DNA from: an uncultured Prevotellaceae bacterium
GTDB lineage: Bacteria > Bacteroidota > Bacteroidia > Bacteroidales > Bacteroidaceae
Direction: 5' to 3'
Length of the DNA: 23,710 bases
Assembly (NCBI GenBank): GCA_902775075.1
Contig: CACYKX010000021.1
Coordinates: forward strand, 1 to 23,710
The notes below the pieces were generated by a model, which was given only the letters and a program-made list of their open reading frames with translations, did not search any database and was not told the origin of the DNA. The translations under genes and the position numbers were made by a program. How positions within the stretch are numbered: the stretch's first letter is position 1; the number at the start of each line of letters is the position of its first letter. Below are positions 23,630-23,710 of this stretch, in pieces.

Positions 23630-23710
23630 ACAATATATGTACAATAGTTGTACAATACTTGTACAATTGGTAAACGTACAAATATTGTACAACTATTGTA
23701 CATATATTGT
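23630..23710. repeat. Long inverted repeat, 35-bp arms with one mismatch, built from TTGTACAAT units
   Basis: The left arm 23630-23664 and right arm 23676-23710 are reverse complements at 34 of 35 positions, around an 11-nt centre AATTGGTAAAC. Each arm is made of TACAAT/TTGTACAA motifs. The right arm reaches the last base of the window, so the true repeat may be longer. It could be a large operator, a recombination site or the end of a small mobile element. A single TTGTACAAT also occurs at 375-383. Confidence 0.92.

Noticed and set aside
23324..23673. Two overlapping ORFs through the 11-bp repeat, coding for SLPFHSPFTPL-like repeats
   Set aside because: They are low-complexity translations of a minisatellite without start signals.

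Overview
The window looks like an accessory (defence-island) segment of a Bacteroidales chromosome, Prevotella-like or a related gut/rumen lineage. Evidence: Bacteroidetes-type promoters (TTTG or TTG about 20 nt upstream of TAnnTTTG) at 14627-14658, 17139-17171 and, on the minus strand, 23327-23356; a large minus-strand secreted adhesin with a type IX secretion C-terminal sorting domain (19305-23306); and AbiE and AbiH genes typical of this group. The defence genes are AT-rich. The adhesin, and a small peptidase fragment at 10717-10865, are clearly GC-richer.

Layout. 1-344: tail of an unrecognised gene and a 37-residue ORF matching the end of a helicase-associated (HA) domain. 437-2556: DUF3696-type AAA ATPase overlapping a 266-aa partner. 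2624-10769: a tight seven-gene row, with a GHKL ATPase fused to a PD-(D/E)XK nuclease, two consecutive phospholipase-D-like proteins with HDR motifs, a long helical protein, two unrecognised proteins, and the first ~78 codons of an OLD/AAA_15 ATPase. The second PLD-like gene and the helical gene each carry one apparent frameshift, and the OLD-like gene is cut off by a fragment of an M15 peptidase. I cannot match this row to a named system.

10955-11213: GC-rich hairpin-bearing spacer. 11214-14094: a three-gene module of a 94-aa protein, a DUF1883-TIR protein and an AbiH protein. The 94-aa protein resembles the N-terminal extension of the AbiH protein, which ties the three together. 14095-14408: no ORF, but a dense series of hairpins (with UACG and GAAA tetraloops) ending in a strong intrinsic terminator, probably an unclassified structured RNA.

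14769-15797: an HA-domain remnant paralogous to the one at 231-344, then a helical protein possibly HEPN-like. 16072-16863: DUF2971 protein. 17205-18616: AbiEi/AbiEii type IV toxin-antitoxin pair with an inverted-repeat operator over its promoter; the toxin seems to lack its usual C-terminus. 18617-19304: non-coding, with 92-bp tandem repeats and a bidirectional terminator. 19305-23306 (minus): T9SS adhesin. 23443-23710: 12-unit, 11-bp minisatellite and a near-perfect 35-bp-arm inverted repeat that reaches the window edge.

Overall this reads as several stacked phage-defence modules with signs of decay, illegitimate recombination and repeat-rich junctions. The best candidates for something undescribed are the 2624-10720 operon, the 94-aa/TIR/AbiH module and the structured RNA behind it. 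All functional assignments come from reading the sequence by eye; no database search was run.
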